53,763 nucleotides of DNA from a virus, in the IMG/VR virus record IMGVR_UViG_3300009183_000117, positions 1 to 53,763 of that record; one strand, written 5' to 3'. Below, piece by piece: positions 38,517-46,648 of the stretch. The number at the start of each line of letters is the position of its first letter. Position 1 is the first letter of the stretch. The position numbers and the translations under genes were made by a program. A model generated the notes under the pieces. That model ran no database searches. It was not told where the DNA came from and saw only the letters and a program-made list of their open reading frames with translations.

Positions 38517-38695
38517 GCGTAATCCTTTGAAAGAGCATCCAGCACATCTTGCCGATCTTGATTGATATAGCACATGGCCACATGCAACATCTGATGAGCA
38601 TGATCAATGTCGTGTGGAATAACTACCCGTCGACCTTGATACAGATCTTTGAGTGTTGTTTCAAGTTCCTGAATACGTTCATACATGATATTCAT
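38513..38695 (-). CDS. 60-residue helical phage protein
   Basis: Begins MNIMYERIQELETTLKDLY, a helix with coiled-coil spacing, then HDIDHAHQMLHVAMCYI, His-rich. ATG 38695 overlaps the exonuclease stop by a few bases. No family recognised. Confidence 0.55.
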   Translation of the reverse strand: MNIMYERIQELETTLKDLYQGRRVVIPHDIDHAHQMLHVAMCYINQDRQDVLDALSKDYA

Positions 38696-39693
38696 GCTAC
38701 AACTGCCTCCGGATATGCGGCACTCAAAAACTCTGCATAGTTCTGTGCTTGATCACCAATCTTGACCAACTGATGCTTGCCACAGAACTTCATAAACTTG
38801 ACGCCAATTTGTGGAATGTCTTTGGGCACACTGCCGCCAGCAATGGTCTCTGCAATCTGCACTTTGACATCAACAGGCTGTGCTCGAAGGTCCACCAGCG
38901 TTACATTGCGTTCATAGTCATCCAGCACACGATGCTCATCGCCATTATGGTCCACCCAACGTTGCAACATGAGATTGTTCCAATTGAACCCTTTGGCTTT
39001 GCGATCGTCAAATGCTTCTTGCAAACCCACTTTGTTCTTGCTACCTTTGGTACGCACACCTGGATATGCAGAGAACACATTGTCAGTAGGATCGCCACGC
39101 ATGCACTTCTCAAACAAGATCCATTCAGGTGCAGGAACAACTTTGGGTTCCTTGGTCTTCTTGTCCATCACACGTTTGCCTTTGTGATCAAAGATACCTT
39201 GTAGCGTGTGCAGTTGATCTGCCACACCGTTGTACTGATTCACATTGTCGGCCAGCAACTGATAGAAGTCAGTGTCTGAACTTACTATGGTGTGGTGATC
39301 GTCAGGGTGACTTTGTATCCATCCTGCCACCAAGTCATCTGCTTCGAGGTTGGCGTGTTGGAGAACTGTACAATTTGATTTTTCTGTAAAGAAGGATTTA
39401 AGGTCGTCGAATGCTTCCCAGAAGAGACGATCCTCTTCCAGCTCTGCGTCACTAAGTGCGGCACGTGCAACTGCCCGGTTTTTCTTGTAGGGTGCATAAA
39501 AGTCCTTTCGCCAGCTTCGACCTTCCAAACAGATTACCACATGATTGGCACGTTGATCACGCCAGGCCTTGTGGATGCTTGCAAGTGTTACGTGAATAGC
39601 AAAGCCAACCTTTTCTTCGGGTGTGGCTGCTCGGTGTGCCGCATGACGGGCACGGAAGAATGTATTAGCGGTGTCTACGATTAGATAGTTCAT
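38692..39693 (-). CDS. 5'-3' exonuclease / RNase H of the FEN (T4 rnh) family
   Basis: 333 residues. Acidic metal-site motifs in order: IVDTAN near residue 5, NLEADDLVAG, VSSDTDFYQLL, and the helix-hairpin-like MRGDPTDNVFS followed by GVRTKGSK. The size is close to T4 RNase H (305 residues). It removes RNA primers from Okazaki fragments during replication. A sigma70-type promoter lies so close that the predicted transcript starts at the ATG. Confidence 0.85.
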   Translation of the reverse strand: MNYLIVDTANTFFRARHAAHRAATPEEKVGFAIHVTLASIHKAWRDQRANHVVICLEGRSWRKDFYAPYKKNRAVARAALSDAELEEDRLFWEAFDDLKSFFTEKSNCTVLQHANLEADDLVAGWIQSHPDDHHTIVSSDTDFYQLLADNVNQYNGVADQLHTLQGIFDHKGKRVMDKKTKEPKVVPAPEWILFEKCMRGDPTDNVFSAYPGVRTKGSKNKVGLQEAFDDRKAKGFNWNNLMLQRWVDHNGDEHRVLDDYERNVTLVDLRAQPVDVKVQIAETIAGGSVPKDIPQIGVKFMKFCGKHQLVKIGDQAQNYAEFLSAAYPEAVVA

Positions 39694-39699
39694 GCAGTA

Positions 39700-39728
39700 A
39701 TAATAGCATATTATTTACCCCATGTCAA
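39700..39728 (-). promoter_or_regulatory. Sigma70-type promoter, predicted leaderless start
   Basis: Minus strand: TTGACA (39728-39723), 17-bp spacer, TATTAT (39705-39700). Seven bases on is 39693, the A of the exonuclease ATG, and no SD precedes that ATG. A leaderless transcript is therefore predicted. Confidence 0.65.
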
Positions 39729-39767
39729 GCGGTTTAGCAAGCTGAATTTGGAAAAGTTAGTCCAAAA

Positions 39768-40151
39768 TCAAGAGATTTCACTGCGACCATTACCTAGATC
39801 TTTTCGATTCACGCCACGTGGGTTCATGGCTTCGTATTGTTCCCACGTTTCCAAAGCTACGTTTTTGCACACATCCTGGAACCAACGGTCGATAATCTGT
39901 TCATCATCTCGGCCAGCATAACCAGACTTGATCAGTTGCGCAATAAAGAACTCGTTCCAGTCCAGTTCAAATGCACCTTGACCAATGTTGTCTGCATCCA
40001 GTTCAATGCCCACAATGTTCACATAAGGTTTGCCTGCTTTGGTAGCTATCTCTTTTGGTGACAGTGTTTTCTTCACAGGTGCTTTTTTAGCCGCTGTTTT
40101 TTTTGCCGGAGCTGGTTCGGCTTCAACTGGTTTTGGTTTTTTAGTTGCCAT
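39768..40151 (-). CDS. Phage protein with Lys/Ala-rich N-terminal tail
   Basis: 127 residues from ATG 40151 (GGGGAAAATA before it). The tail (ATKKPKPVEAEPAPAKKTAAKKAPVKK as a low-complexity Lys/Ala/Pro run) resembles histone H1-type DNA-binding tails. The rest is acidic and aromatic (FELDWNEFFIAQLI). It overlaps the queE stop as TAATG. It may coat or bind DNA. Confidence 0.55.
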   Translation of the reverse strand: MATKKPKPVEAEPAPAKKTAAKKAPVKKTLSPKEIATKAGKPYVNIVGIELDADNIGQGAFELDWNEFFIAQLIKSGYAGRDDEQIIDRWFQDVCKNVALETWEQYEAMNPRGVNRKDLGNGRSEIS

Positions 40152-41023
40152 TATTTTCCCCATCCATTGCCCCACAAGTCCACATGTAGACGAGGGCTGT
40201 AGTAGTAACCACGTTTCATTGCTTCGTCTGCCACATGCACACGATTGGCATTGTATCCATTGGTAGTGCCGCCCACAGGCATCACATACACAGGACCCAT
40301 GAATCCATTGCGTCGATATTCGTCAACTGCCTGGTCTACTTCTTCAAAGTCCACCAGCTTCTCAACCACAAACTTGAGATAGGTTACGCCGTATTCTTGA
40401 TAGCCACACACAACATCAGGCTTGATGGCTTCTTCCCATGCTTCGCCACTTACACTTAGTTTGGGACTAACACTGAATTGCAGTTCACGGAACTGTCCCA
40501 GGTGATCTTCACGGAACTCACGATGCCATGCATCAATGCCTTCTCGAAAATCATCTGCTAGATCTTGGGTGCCATTGGTTTCAAATGTCACAAAGTTAAG
40601 ATCCAGCATACGCTGATCTTGCAACAGTTCTGTGTATGCACGTTGCCACCCTAACAATGGTTCACCACCTGTGATGACCAAGTGTACGTCATTGCCATTG
40701 CCCTGCCGCCAGTTACCATTGGGACACAACTGTAATACTCTGTCAATAACAGCAGGTATCTCCAACATGGGGCTCAGGTCCTTGAACGCTGGATCCCAAC
40801 TGGCATAGCTGTCACAACCTGTGTGTACCAGCGGCAGTTCTTCAAATGTCTTGTACTTGGTGGCATCTACCAAAGCACGTTCTGTGCTGAGTTCACCTGG
40901 CTTCATGCCAAAGCCTTCGCATTTGAAGTTGCATCCGAACGTGCGCAGGAACACACTGGGTACTCCTACATAGCGGCCTTCGCCTTGTGCTGAATAAAAA
41001 ATTTCGCTAACTTTAAGTTTCAT
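40151..41023 (-). CDS. queE: 7-carboxy-7-deazaguanine synthase (radical SAM)
   Basis: 290 residues. Starts KVSEIFYSAQGEGRYVGVPS, the QueE signature, with ITGGEPLLGW for SAM binding. It converts 6-carboxy-tetrahydropterin to 7-carboxy-7-deazaguanine (CDG). FeS cysteines are spread unusually: C31 and C35 in FGCNFKC, then an insertion, then a third candidate C70 in HTGCDSYASW, so CX3CX34C. SD AGAGGTG lies before the ATG. It joins queD-like, folE and TGT-like genes in the window. Confidence 0.9.
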   Translation of the reverse strand: MKLKVSEIFYSAQGEGRYVGVPSVFLRTFGCNFKCEGFGMKPGELSTERALVDATKYKTFEELPLVHTGCDSYASWDPAFKDLSPMLEIPAVIDRVLQLCPNGNWRQGNGNDVHLVITGGEPLLGWQRAYTELLQDQRMLDLNFVTFETNGTQDLADDFREGIDAWHREFREDHLGQFRELQFSVSPKLSVSGEAWEEAIKPDVVCGYQEYGVTYLKFVVEKLVDFEEVDQAVDEYRRNGFMGPVYVMPVGGTTNGYNANRVHVADEAMKRGYYYSPRLHVDLWGNGWGK

Positions 41024-41041
41024 GTTTCACCTCTTTTGTCA

Positions 41042-42154
41042 TTATAACACTTCTGCAATAGCATTGCAAACAGTTTGCATATCATCCTTGCTCATTTCTA
41101 ACCAGAACGGAATTGTTAGAGTTTGATCAGCAATGAGTTCTGCATTTACTATGCGTTCTGCGTTTGCTGACCAAAAGCCTGGATGTTTATTTACTAGCGG
41201 CTGATAAGGACGTTTAGTTTGTATTCCTTTATCTGCTAGATGTTGTTCGACTCGATTTCTAACAGTCGTAGATTCAAATCGCACCACAAACATCTGTCGG
41301 ATGTAATCTCTACAGCCAGTTTGGAATCGCATTTGTTCACCAAACGGTGAATCACCAAACCGATATTCTAACAGGTCTTGATATGCATTGAGTTGCATGC
41401 GGAATTGTTGCAGTCTAGCGGGCCAACGATCCAGCATGATATTAGCCACCGCCGCATGCAACTCACTTAGTTTTGCATTGGTTCCGTAGTCTTCTACAAC
41501 CAACATACGATCTGTTGTGGACCGACCTAAGTTTTGGCCAAAGCTGGTCATTGATCGTTGCACACCTTGCAGTTCCTTGGTAGTGACAATGAATCCACCT
41601 TCGCCTGCTGGCAGTGCTTTTGTGGCATGCATACTGAACATGGCAGTACATGTCCCAACATCTGGTTGACTGCCGAACGCTTGAGCACAGTCCATCACAA
41701 CAGGAATGCCTGTTTCTTTTGCAAACTCACTCCACTCATCTGCTGGCAGGGTATGTCCAAACGTGGCCACGGGAATGACCATCTTGATTTCACCAGGATA
41801 CTTGTTCACAAGATCTCTGGCACGTGCGGGTGTTAGGATCCAATGATCAAGATCAATGTCACTTACTAACACACGATGTCCACAGCGTCTAACTGCGGTA
41901 GCAGTGGCAATGTATGTGAGTGCTGGTACCAGGATATAACTGTTAACTGGGAGATAGTGGCTGGCAATGGCAACCTCAAGAGCAGTGGTTCCACTGGATG
42001 CAGTGACAATTGGCTTGTTAAAGATCTGGGTCAGTCTGCTCTCAAGGATGTTATTGATAGGACCAAAGTTGCTGTAATGCCCAGACTCATTCATCTGATT
42101 AATATAAGGGGCCAACTCATCAGCAGTTGGCAACAGTGGTTTCATCACATTCAT
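41042..42154 (-). CDS. DegT-family aminotransferase, second copy
   Basis: 370 residues from ATG 42154, overlapping the HIT gene stop (TGATG). SSGTTALEVAIASH (PLP phosphate), VVMDCAQAFGS (Asp), and SMHATKALPAGEGG with the Schiff-base Lys. Distinct from the copy at 20294. It probably transaminates another nucleotide sugar, since cytidylyltransferase and GalE genes lie nearby. Confidence 0.82.
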   Translation of the reverse strand: MNVMKPLLPTADELAPYINQMNESGHYSNFGPINNILESRLTQIFNKPIVTASSGTTALEVAIASHYLPVNSYILVPALTYIATATAVRRCGHRVLVSDIDLDHWILTPARARDLVNKYPGEIKMVIPVATFGHTLPADEWSEFAKETGIPVVMDCAQAFGSQPDVGTCTAMFSMHATKALPAGEGGFIVTTKELQGVQRSMTSFGQNLGRSTTDRMLVVEDYGTNAKLSELHAAVANIMLDRWPARLQQFRMQLNAYQDLLEYRFGDSPFGEQMRFQTGCRDYIRQMFVVRFESTTVRNRVEQHLADKGIQTKRPYQPLVNKHPGFWSANAERIVNAELIADQTLTIPFWLEMSKDDMQTVCNAIAEVL

Positions 42155-42582
42155 CAAATGTGATCGCCTTGAAAGTTACTTTGTTTTGGAGCCTCAGTAG
42201 GCCATTTCTTGTAGTTTCCTTTGCCTGGAATAGTGTTACGCACACCACCAACTGGATCTTCTACATCACCTGTTCTGCGAGGAATAAGATGAATGTGTGG
42301 CCAATTCACAGTCTGTCCTGCGGCACTGCCGTAGTTGAGACCAACATTGAACCCATCACATTCACCATTGTGTATCATGCGCTTGCCTTCACGCACAGCA
42401 TCCTCAAAGGCCTGAGCCAGTATAGACAAACTGTTGTATTGTGGAACAAACAACTTGTGCCCTGGTGTGCAAGGATACCGATCATTGAACACCGCAACAT
42501 GAAAGTCTTGTTTAACAGTATCGTCCCACGGAGCAGAACTGTCGTCAATATGTTCTGGGCCTTCGAATATTTCTTCAACCAT
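42154..42582 (-). CDS. HIT-family protein
   Basis: 142 residues from ATG 42582 (TAATATG junction; AAGG 5 bp upstream). Core: FNVGLNYGSAAGQTVNWPHIHLIPRRTGD, with PHIHLI matching the HxHx(H) pattern; the third His is Ile. Other conserved marks: FVPQYNSLSILAQA at the front. HIT proteins hydrolyse nucleotide phosphoramidates or act as nucleotidylyltransferases. Role in the phage is unknown. Confidence 0.7.
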   Translation of the reverse strand: MVEEIFEGPEHIDDSSAPWDDTVKQDFHVAVFNDRYPCTPGHKLFVPQYNSLSILAQAFEDAVREGKRMIHNGECDGFNVGLNYGSAAGQTVNWPHIHLIPRRTGDVEDPVGGVRNTIPGKGNYKKWPTEAPKQSNFQGDHI

Positions 42583-42583
42583 A

Positions 42584-43129
42584 TTAACCTTCATAGATTG
42601 CAGAATTGCCTGCGTGTTCAAAGCATTCCACACTCAACAATTTAACGCGAGCGTGTTCATCACCCAGCAAGTTTTTGTACTTGTTGGTAGGGTCATCATT
42701 GAGCCAATCGTTTGTCCAAGCATACACAAATTCTGCAAACTTTTCACAACCCACAGCAGGCAGTGTGATTAGATTGATAACACCTTTGTTGCCTACAGGA
42801 TGTGCTTGAACTTCTTCTGGCTTGCCGTTTAGTTCAGCATCTGCACTCCAACCTGACATGGCTTGAAACTGCTCAAGCATGGGATCATCTTGTGCCACAA
42901 CCATGGTGTGATCAAATGTTTTTTCCAGGAATGCTTTGAGCTCGGCCAGGCCGCCAAAGTCTTGTACCCAGTTGCGCTCGTCCAGTTCTTCTGCTTCAAA
43001 CACAAACTTGAAACCCAAACTGTATCCATGTAGCAAACTGCAATGACTGTGCGTGGCACGCCATTGTCTAAAAGTGCAACTCAGTCCACGATCGTTACCA
43101 TAAGTTTTGGTACTAAAGCGTCTTGCCAT
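42584..43129 (-). CDS. queD: QueD-like 6-carboxy/6-pyruvoyl-tetrahydropterin synthase homolog
   Basis: 181 residues. SCTFRQWRATHSHCSLLHGYSLGFKFVFEAE holds the Cys/His zinc ligands (HSHC...HGY) of the T-fold family; DFGGLAELKAFLEKTFDHTMVV matches the DFxxLK...FDH block, and ECFEHAGNSAIYE the catalytic Glu region. QueD makes 6-carboxy-tetrahydropterin for QueE. AGGAG lies 6 bp upstream. A paralog is at 43302. Confidence 0.85.
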   Translation of the reverse strand: MARRFSTKTYGNDRGLSCTFRQWRATHSHCSLLHGYSLGFKFVFEAEELDERNWVQDFGGLAELKAFLEKTFDHTMVVAQDDPMLEQFQAMSGWSADAELNGKPEEVQAHPVGNKGVINLITLPAVGCEKFAEFVYAWTNDWLNDDPTNKYKNLLGDEHARVKLLSVECFEHAGNSAIYEG

Positions 43130-43150
43130 TTGAATCTCCTGATTGAAAGT

Positions 43151-43321
43151 TTACCAATGATGAATTACGCCAGCCACAATAAAGCAGTTGGTCAGTACAT
43201 AGCATAACACAATTACTGTACGAATGCAAGCAATTCGGTCTGCTTCAGCATCCGAATCGCCTGTTTTTTCGCCCAAACTTTTTGCCCAAAGGCGCCAAAT
43301 TTTACGCAAATAGATCTTCAT
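43151..43321 (-). CDS. Small membrane protein between two queD-like genes
   Basis: 56 residues from ATG 43321 (MKIYLRKIWRLW), overlapping the upstream queD end by 20 bp. An upstream open frame exists inside that gene. A basic start is followed by SDAEADRIACIRTVIVLCYV, one hydrophobic helix (VIVLCYVLTNCFIVAGVI). The SD is weak, so the start is uncertain. Confidence 0.45.
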   Translation of the reverse strand: MKIYLRKIWRLWAKSLGEKTGDSDAEADRIACIRTVIVLCYVLTNCFIVAGVIHHW

Positions 43322-43808
43322 TCCATTCACGATGGCCTTCACGGAACGCCATGTTTGATTGGGTTTCACGTACTTCCACACGATAGCACCACAGTCGCTT
43401 GGCTTCACCTTCACCCCACATTTCGGGAATGTACACACCATTCACATACTTGTACAGCATGTCGCTTAGGCCTTCGCAACCTAGTCGTGGTAACACCACA
43501 ACCTTGGCCATGTTGCGCTCTTGCAACAGTTTGTATATTTCCATTTCTGGATCATCTTGTGCCACGATCAAGGTATGGTCAAATTGGTCTTCAAGGATCT
43601 TCTTGAGTTCTTTGAGTCCGCCGTAGTCTGCGGCCCAGTTGCGCACGTCTAGGTCATTGGTTCCAAAATAGAACTTCATTGAGAATGAGTAACCATGTAT
43701 TAGATTACAATGACTATCACTCCTCCATTGACGGTAGGCGCATGGAAATGCGTCGTGATACTCTTTGGTACTTTGGTATTTGTATACCACTGGTTGTAGT
43801 GCTGACAT
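43302..43808 (-). CDS. Second QueD-like protein
   Basis: 168 residues, paralog of the gene at 42584. FPCAYRQWRSDSHCNLIHGYSFSMKFYF with C...HC...HGY zinc ligands, DYGGLKELKKILEDQFDHTLIV, and ERNMAKVVVLPRLGCEGL. Two copies suggest a hetero-oligomer or distinct pterin activities, for example one QueD and one pterin-side enzyme. Its SD AGGAG is within a hairpin (43818-43837). Confidence 0.8.
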   Translation of the reverse strand: MSALQPVVYKYQSTKEYHDAFPCAYRQWRSDSHCNLIHGYSFSMKFYFGTNDLDVRNWAADYGGLKELKKILEDQFDHTLIVAQDDPEMEIYKLLQERNMAKVVVLPRLGCEGLSDMLYKYVNGVYIPEMWGEGEAKRLWCYRVEVRETQSNMAFREGHREWNEDLFA

Positions 43809-43817
43809 GCTGTTTCT

Positions 43818-43837
43818 CCTATGTTGTTTAGCATAGG
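43818..43837 (-). promoter_or_regulatory. Hairpin next to the SD of the second queD-like gene
   Basis: Inverted repeat CCTATG/CATAGG with an 8-base loop. On the minus strand the right arm ends CATAGG and continues AGAAACAGCATG, so half the SD is in the stem. It could gate translation. Not a clear preQ1 riboswitch. Confidence 0.4.
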
Positions 43838-43886
43838 CTGGCAGAGTTTGATATAGCGGGATGAAGCCAAGGCCGCTTACAACTAT

Positions 43887-44378
43887 TTATTTTTGGCTAG
43901 GTCCGCCGGTGTCGTCTGATCCTGTCGGCTCATATAATTGTATCTTCTTTTTCAAGTCTTCTGCATTGGCCACACGCTGGCGAAGTTCACTAGAACTAAA
44001 ACTGTGATCACGACCGTTAAAGTATAGATCAATGTTTCGCTTGTGACAAATCTCACGACCAGTAAACTCTTTACCTTCGTACTCTACCCCCAGGATACGC
44101 ATGTCAATTGGCAGGATAAGAAGCAAGTCTTCAAGATCTTTTTCTGTGTTGTAGACCCATACTTCGTCCACGTACTTGCAACCTACCAGTTGTAGTTGAC
44201 GTTCCACTACACTTTGTACCGGACGATTCTTGTTAGGGCGATCCAAGGTTGGGTCGTTTTGTAGAGCACAAATCAGGTACTCGCATTGTTCTTTTGACTC
44301 GCGAAGCATGGCAATGTGCCCTGCATGTAGCAAGTCAAATGTTGAGGCTGTGAAGCCTACTCGTTTTCCATTCATCAT
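43887..44378 (-). CDS. Cytidylyltransferase-family nucleotidyltransferase
   Basis: 163 residues. VGFTASTFDLLHAGHIAML has the HxGH motif (HAGH) of the superfamily, and RDHSFSSSELRQRV the ISSTxxR-type end motif. Closest in feel to glycerol-3-phosphate cytidylyltransferase or RfaE-like sugar-phosphate adenylyl/cytidylyltransferases. It could activate a sugar or polyol phosphate for surface glycans. The start overlaps the upstream stop (ATGA). The tail is Gly/Ser/Asp-rich. Confidence 0.8.
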   Translation of the reverse strand: MMNGKRVGFTASTFDLLHAGHIAMLRESKEQCEYLICALQNDPTLDRPNKNRPVQSVVERQLQLVGCKYVDEVWVYNTEKDLEDLLLILPIDMRILGVEYEGKEFTGREICHKRNIDLYFNGRDHSFSSSELRQRVANAEDLKKKIQLYEPTGSDDTGGPSQK

Positions 44379-44800
44379 TTTAGTTCTCTCTTAAATCCCT
44401 TGAATTCTCCAGATGCAGTTGATATCAACGTGCTTTCTGAATTGAATAATTCTATGTCAATGGTCCAAACATCGTCAACAATTGACTTTACTAAACCTCT
44501 GCCCGTGATAGTAGGGGTACGATATGTCTTAACAAGATCTATGTTTAGATTCTTTGTTAGTCCGTTGTATCCTGCCTGTCCTAATAGCATACTACCAACC
44601 ATGTCTGCACACAACCAAGTGTACCATCCTGCTACAATTCTAACCTCGGGACGTATTACAAACTTCGGGTCTACAGCAGACAGTTTCACAACAATAGATT
44701 TGTCAGGCACATGCTCTAGTATACTGTACGACAGTATGTTAGTGCAATAGTCAAGTGATTTTATTTCTCCCACCAGCACTCCCACGGAAACACCACCCAC
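44375..44800 (-). CDS. Hotdog-fold (PaaI-like) protein candidate
   Basis: 141 residues at most. The start is uncertain: 44800 is in the upstream gene, and a TTG near 44756 is possible. GWYTWLCADMVGSMLLGQAG (helix), then TKNLNIDLVKTYRTPTITGRG and FNSESTLISTASGEFKGF give the helix-strand order of hotdog thioesterases. The usual catalytic acid is not clear. Position next to a phosphoribosyltransferase gives no further clue. Confidence 0.5.
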   Translation of the reverse strand: MGGVSVGVLVGEIKSLDYCTNILSYSILEHVPDKSIVVKLSAVDPKFVIRPEVRIVAGWYTWLCADMVGSMLLGQAGYNGLTKNLNIDLVKTYRTPTITGRGLVKSIVDDVWTIDIELFNSESTLISTASGEFKGFKRELK

Positions 44801-45336
44801 GATGGTTCCTCTAGTTTGTTAATAGTTAGTCCTACGTAATCCACGTTCTTAAATTCACTGGCCTCATTGTTTACGACAGTGGCAAAGCGAACAGTGTTGT
44901 GCCAGATATCTGCCCAGTCTGGATCATTGGGCAAGCAACCACTTGGCCAGTCTTCCTTGATCCAGTTCAGTGTGCGACCTGAATCGTTGATGTCATCCAC
45001 AATCAAGATCTTCTTGCGTAGTGCAGGTTCAGTTGTTACCCGATCAGGGTCACGAGCCACAGGAAGCTCAGTGCCTTCGTAGGGAACATAACCATACGCA
45101 TCTTCTGCCATCCACAAGTTACTTTCAGGGCCAGATTCAGCGTCACGGAAACTGATGTGTAGGGTGTACATGGGCACGTCAAGATACTGACTGATCATCA
45201 CAGCAGGAACCAATCCTCCACGTGTGATGCCTACCACATAGTCAGGCCGCCAATCACCCAGCTCACGAATGATATTTCGCACATGCTTTCGTATGTGTTT
45301 GTTGTTTAATTCAATAAGTTTGTTCTTCGTAATCAT
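44761..45336 (-). CDS. Purine-type phosphoribosyltransferase
   Basis: 191 residues. The PRPP loop KKILIVDDINDSGRT and the early GITRGGLVPAVMISQYLDVP are marks of xanthine/guanine-type phosphoribosyltransferases. The size is slightly above Gpt (about 152). It may salvage guanine or deazaguanine-like bases, which would suit the deazaguanine genes nearby; that link is inferred. Confidence 0.8.
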   Translation of the reverse strand: MITKNKLIELNNKHIRKHVRNIIRELGDWRPDYVVGITRGGLVPAVMISQYLDVPMYTLHISFRDAESGPESNLWMAEDAYGYVPYEGTELPVARDPDRVTTEPALRKKILIVDDINDSGRTLNWIKEDWPSGCLPNDPDWADIWHNTVRFATVVNNEASEFKNVDYVGLTINKLEEPSWVVFPWECWWEK

Positions 45337-45667
45337 TTTTTGGTACCTTTATGTCATGGTCGATAATGTTGTCTGGCCATTTTAATATGAACAGACTGGC
45401 TTCTGGTGCAAACTCTTCTCTCATGTGTAGCATGTATGTGCCACTACCGTCGTTGAACTTGTGGCTCCACTTGGCGCCCACACCTGGCATGCGAACACGA
45501 TAGTGTTTTTCTACCTTGTGCCCACCACGCATGGTATAGTGTGGATCTGCAATCTCCTGGGCTTCTGCGCCCATCATGACCCACCAGTCAACCATCTCTT
45601 GGGTGAGCGCATAGCAAACAACTCTAAATGGCCTTAGCGCCACCACGCCGGGTGAGATAACTTTCAT
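45311..45667 (-). CDS. Small phage protein of unknown function
   Basis: 118 residues, mixed alpha/beta, His-rich centre (IADPHYTMRGGHKVEKHYRV) and a Trp-rich start (MVDWWVMMGAEAQ). Overlaps the cupin-like gene by 44 bp and the phosphoribosyltransferase by 26 bp. Confidence 0.55.
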   Translation of the reverse strand: MKVISPGVVALRPFRVVCYALTQEMVDWWVMMGAEAQEIADPHYTMRGGHKVEKHYRVRMPGVGAKWSHKFNDGSGTYMLHMREEFAPEASLFILKWPDNIIDHDIKVPKNDYEEQTY

Positions 45668-46097
45668 TGTGTTCCCAATCTGTTCGTGGATTCTTACCTG
45701 TCAAGAATCCCCATTCTCGTTTGTGTGGTCCGGGCATGAACAAGGTCCAGGCAGTCACGCCAGGATCCAATTCGATGCGATGATAACTGCCAGCACTGCA
45801 AGTGCGAAAGTGTCCGGGCCCACGCCAGTAACGAATCTCGTTGATTTTCTCGCCAATTGTATTAAAAACTGGAACCCATTCATAATAGCCACCTTTCAGT
45901 ATTAGCGTTGCATACGGCCACGGATGATCATGAACATCATCTGGATCGCCTTTCAGGAACTTGTGTAAAAACACATTGAACGGAAAACGCTCTCGTTCTT
46001 TCAAGAACAAGTAATAGCGTTCCAAGTAAGGTTCGTTGGCAATCCTGTCATAGATCACACGCTTACGACCCAACCGTTCAAGCAATTTAAGAAACAT
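45624..46097 (-). CDS. Cupin-like protein
   Basis: 157 residues from ATG 46097 (AAGGA upstream). VHDHPWPYATLILKGGYYEW and a later AGSYHRIELDPG give the two His-containing cupin strands with metal-binding spacing HxH...H. The N-terminus is helical. In phages such proteins are seen near sugar genes, as here; cupins include epimerases and dioxygenases. Confidence 0.65.
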   Translation of the reverse strand: MFLKLLERLGRKRVIYDRIANEPYLERYYLFLKERERFPFNVFLHKFLKGDPDDVHDHPWPYATLILKGGYYEWVPVFNTIGEKINEIRYWRGPGHFRTCSAGSYHRIELDPGVTAWTLFMPGPHKREWGFLTGKNPRTDWEHNESYLTRRGGAKAI

Positions 46098-46098
46098 G

Positions 46099-46647
46099 TT
46101 ATTCCTTATCGTTGGCACCAACAGAGCTGCCTTTGTAGTTAGGTGATTTTAACAGATCTTGCACACGTTCTGCAACCATTGATGTTGCCGAACTTGGAGG
46201 AACTGCACCGTATCCTGGGTCTAGCCGTGTCGTGCCTGTGGATGTTTGATTTTGTGCCCAGATTGTGCCGGGTGGATAAGTAATAGGATGCGTTGGCCAA
46301 CCAGTGCCTCCACCTGTTCCAGGCCACGGGGTACCTGGCACATAAGGGCCAAGCGGAACGCTTCCGCCTCCCAAACCTCCGCCTGGGTAGACTTGTTTGC
46401 GCTGTTGATCTGACTCAAGTCTTTCCAACCTCCGAATAAGATCACGTTGATTCTCAAACATGCGGCGCATTGGACCGTCACGATGATCATGTCGGGCATG
46501 GTTACGAGCCAGTGCCGCGATCACCATTAGATGCTGTAGTGTTTTTTGCACACCAGGATCATCACTAGTAAGTGCTTCATCAAACAAGTCAATAAATGCT
46601 TCTAAATCAAAGTCTGCTGAATCTTTTTCTCTGTATGCCCCACTCAT
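46099..46647 (-). CDS. Phage protein with Pro/Gly-rich C-terminus
   Basis: 182 residues. Helical N-terminal 80 residues (FIDLFDEALTSDDPGVQKTL; NQRDLIRRLERLES), then a Pro/Gly-rich low-complexity segment (GGGLGGGSVPLGPYVPGTP). GGAG lies 7 bp upstream. It may be a structural or scaffold protein; the function is unknown. Confidence 0.55.
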   Translation of the reverse strand: MSGAYREKDSADFDLEAFIDLFDEALTSDDPGVQKTLQHLMVIAALARNHARHDHRDGPMRRMFENQRDLIRRLERLESDQQRKQVYPGGGLGGGSVPLGPYVPGTPWPGTGGGTGWPTHPITYPPGTIWAQNQTSTGTTRLDPGYGAVPPSSATSMVAERVQDLLKSPNYKGSSVGANDKE

Positions 46648-46648
46648 A

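Noticed and set aside
43808-43886. preQ1 riboswitch before the queD-like gene
   Set aside because: There is a short hairpin, but the C-rich loop and A-rich tail pairing of known preQ1 classes could not be made out.
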